Origin: JALVIU01 sp964462295
GTDB taxonomy: Bacteria; Atribacterota; JALVIU01
NCBI GenBank assembly: GCA_964462295.1
Contig: CAYWXH010000082.1
Span: 1-7,405 of the forward strand
Direction of reading: 5' to 3'
Length of the DNA stretch: 7,405 bases
The translations under genes and the position numbers were made by a program. Position 1 is the first letter of the stretch, and each line of letters starts with the position of its first letter. Below are positions 6,131 to 7,405 of this stretch, piece after piece. Below the pieces are notes generated by a model that saw nothing but the letters and a program-made list of their open reading frames with translations, was not told the DNA's origin and ran no database searches.

Positions 6131-7332
6131 ATCTTTAACCTCCTTAAAAGAGAATAAGGGGAGACCTTAAGCTTTATACGTATAAGTTCATTGGGATGTA
6201 CTGTATCCCTCTTTATCCATGTTTCATTGTAAAATACCTCAAAATAATCTGGGGGAGCATAAGGAATGATACCTTTAGGTGTTAAAAATTCTAACTTATC
6301 ATGGGCAAACATCCTATTTTTTACTCTTATATATGTATATGTCTCTTCTATCTTTTCTACCTCCCCTGTAAATTCTGCCTTTGATGCCAACATCTTATTG
6401 TATGTTGTAGTAAACTTATCTTTTGCATCAAAAAAACCACTCCAATATTCCCTATGACTTATTTTTTCCAATTCTTCATATAACCTCTCCTCTATTGGTT
6501 TCCCTTTTAATATATTATCAATGGCCCTTCTGTAGGTATATGTAACTGTAGATACATAATGTAAACTCTTTACTCTTCCCTCTATTTTAAAACTTTCTAT
6601 ACCCATATCTATAAGTTCTTTTAGTATAGGAAGTGTCATAAGGTCTTTTGAACTTAAGATGTATGTTCCTCTATCATCTTCAAATACGGGAAGATACTCA
6701 CCAGGTCTTTTCTGTTCCATAAGATAGTATGTCCAACGACAACTCTGGGCACAATCTCCCCTATTGGCACTCCTTCTTAAGAAATATTCACTCAAAAGAC
6801 ATCTCCCCGAATATGCAATACACATAGCCCCATGTATAAATACCTCAATCTCAAGTGTAGGTATCTCTTCTTTTATTGTTTTTATTTCAGAAAGAGAGAG
6901 CTCTCGTGCAAGCACTATCCTTTCAATACCAAGTTCGTGATAAAATCGTGCAGCAAGATAATTTGTCACATTTTGTTGTGTAGAAAGATGAAGGGGTAGA
7001 TCAGGAAAATCCTTTTTGGCAATCCAGATAACTCCAGGGTCAGAAATGATCACACCATCTACACCTATATCATGTAAAAACCCAAGATACTCTCTTACCT
7101 TTTTAAGTTCATCATTTTTAAGATAGGCATTTAGGGTAACATAGACCTTTTTTCCCAAATTATGCGCAAACTTCACACCTTCTTCCATATCTTGACGGGA
7201 AAAGTTCTTTGCTCGTACCCTAAGACTAAATTCACGCCCTCCTATATATACAGCATCTGCTCCAAAGGCAAAGGCATATTTTAGTTTTTTTAGATCCCCC
7301 GCAGGGGATACAAGTTCTGGTATCTCTTTCAT
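6127..7332 (-). CDS. trhP: U32 family protein, TrhP/YegQ-like tRNA 5-hydroxyuridine synthase
   Basis: The 401-residue protein belongs to peptidase family U32, and its best match in memory is E. coli TrhP (YegQ). TrhP uses prephenate to form 5-hydroxyuridine at the tRNA wobble position, so the peptidase label is historical. The start PELVSPAGDLKKLKYAFAFG (5-24) fits the barrel N-terminus. Residues 163-181 match the U32 signature, with C171 and C178. C194 and C198 (GDCAQSCRW) complete four cysteines, which in TrhP/RlhA are proposed to hold an Fe-S cluster. RPGEYLPVFEDDRGTYILSS (209-228) and the SFKIEGRVKS stretch (247-256) are very close to YegQ. It is shorter than E. coli TrhP (453 residues), lacking an insertion before RPGEY, and nearer to Bacillus YrrO in length. 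I chose ATG 7332 because it aligns with the YegQ start. An in-frame TTG at 7368 would add 12 residues but lies in the predicted -35 box. Exact modification activity is inferred. Confidence 0.85.
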   Translation of the reverse strand: MKEIPELVSPAGDLKKLKYAFAFGADAVYIGGREFSLRVRAKNFSRQDMEEGVKFAHNLGKKVYVTLNAYLKNDELKKVREYLGFLHDIGVDGVIISDPGVIWIAKKDFPDLPLHLSTQQNVTNYLAARFYHELGIERIVLARELSLSEIKTIKEEIPTLEIEVFIHGAMCIAYSGRCLLSEYFLRRSANRGDCAQSCRWTYYLMEQKRPGEYLPVFEDDRGTYILSSKDLMTLPILKELIDMGIESFKIEGRVKSLHYVSTVTYTYRRAIDNILKGKPIEERLYEELEKISHREYWSGFFDAKDKFTTTYNKMLASKAEFTGEVEKIEETYTYIRVKNRMFAHDKLEFLTPKGIIPYAPPDYFEVFYNETWIKRDTVHPNELIRIKLKVSPYSLLRRLKI

Positions 7333-7339
7333 GTCCCTT

Positions 7340-7368
7340 AGTTTAATTATTAATATCCTTTTTGTCAA
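7340..7368 (-). promoter_or_regulatory. possible promoter of the U32 gene giving a leaderless or near-leaderless mRNA
   Basis: On the - strand a perfect -35 TTGACA (complement of 7363-7368) is followed after 17 bp by TAAACT (complement of 7340-7345), a four-of-six -10. Only 7 nt separate the -10 from ATG 7332, so transcription would start at or next to the A of the ATG. There is no convincing Shine-Dalgarno at normal spacing (only GGGA 2-5 nt before the ATG). The weak -10 keeps confidence moderate. Confidence 0.5.
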
Positions 7369-7393
7369 CCCTTATCTTTTATGGGCCAAAAGA

Positions 7394-7405
7394 GAGATTG
7401 CCACG
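7394..7405. repeat. possible edge of an interspersed palindromic repeat
   Basis: The last bases, GAGATTGCCACG, match from memory one arm of a widely distributed intergenic palindromic element whose arms read GAGATTGC.. and ..GCAATGAC around GTCGCTTCGCTCCTCG-like cores. Only 12 bases are inside the window, so the other arm cannot be seen. It lies in the intergenic region upstream of the U32 gene. Chance similarity is quite possible. Confidence 0.25.

Noticed and set aside
7333..7368. TTG at 7368 as the start of the U32 gene
   Set aside because: The extra 12 residues do not fit the YegQ N-terminus, no ribosome binding site precedes it, and the TTG belongs to a perfect -35 hexamer.

Overview
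The window is AT-rich bacterial DNA from a scaffold that contains a run of 100 N. Arg codons AGA/AGG and Ile codon ATA are common, and the proteins are rich in Lys, Glu and Ile. This suggests a thermophilic, probably anaerobic, diderm-like bacterium. That is an inference, and I cannot assign a phylum. I see no phage, insertion sequence, CRISPR or RNA gene. No gene-free stretch exceeds about 105 bases.

Layout. On the + strand, a probable 3' tail of an unseen gene (1-38) is followed by a membrane thiol-disulfide transporter (55-1146) that fuses an N-terminal thioredoxin-like domain to a CcdA/DsbD-like membrane domain. Everything else lies on the - strand. Read in the direction of transcription, it comprises: a TrhP/YegQ-like U32 protein (7332-6127), which probably hydroxylates tRNA wobble uridine; an FMN-dependent NMO/FabK-like oxidoreductase (6054-5199), interrupted by the N gap; a PrpF-family isomerase (5173-4079); a membrane CHASE4-GAF-GGDEF diguanylate cyclase (4075-2225); and a class II fructose-1,6-bisphosphate aldolase (2119-1172).

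Transcription. Three sigma70-type promoters can be read on the - strand. One precedes the flavoprotein (-35 TTGACT, 17 bp, -10 TATACT) and probably drives a flavoprotein-isomerase-cyclase operon with gaps of 25 and 3 nt. One precedes the aldolase (TTGATA, 17 bp, TATAAT). A weaker one lies directly before the U32 gene (TTGACA, 17 bp, TAAACT) and would give a nearly leaderless mRNA. The convergent transporter and aldolase genes share one compact bidirectional terminator whose A/T arms contain or touch both stop codons.

How the genes work together. The aldolase (central carbon metabolism), the U32 protein (tRNA modification) and the transporter (envelope redox) look like independent housekeeping functions. 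The unusual unit is the middle operon. It combines a flavoprotein with a C-terminal cysteine cluster, a PrpF-type C=C isomerase without the usual methylcitrate-cycle partners in view, and a c-di-GMP synthase with an extracytoplasmic sensor. A link between metabolism of an unsaturated acid and c-di-GMP signalling is possible but unproven. I found no strong case for a wholly new system.
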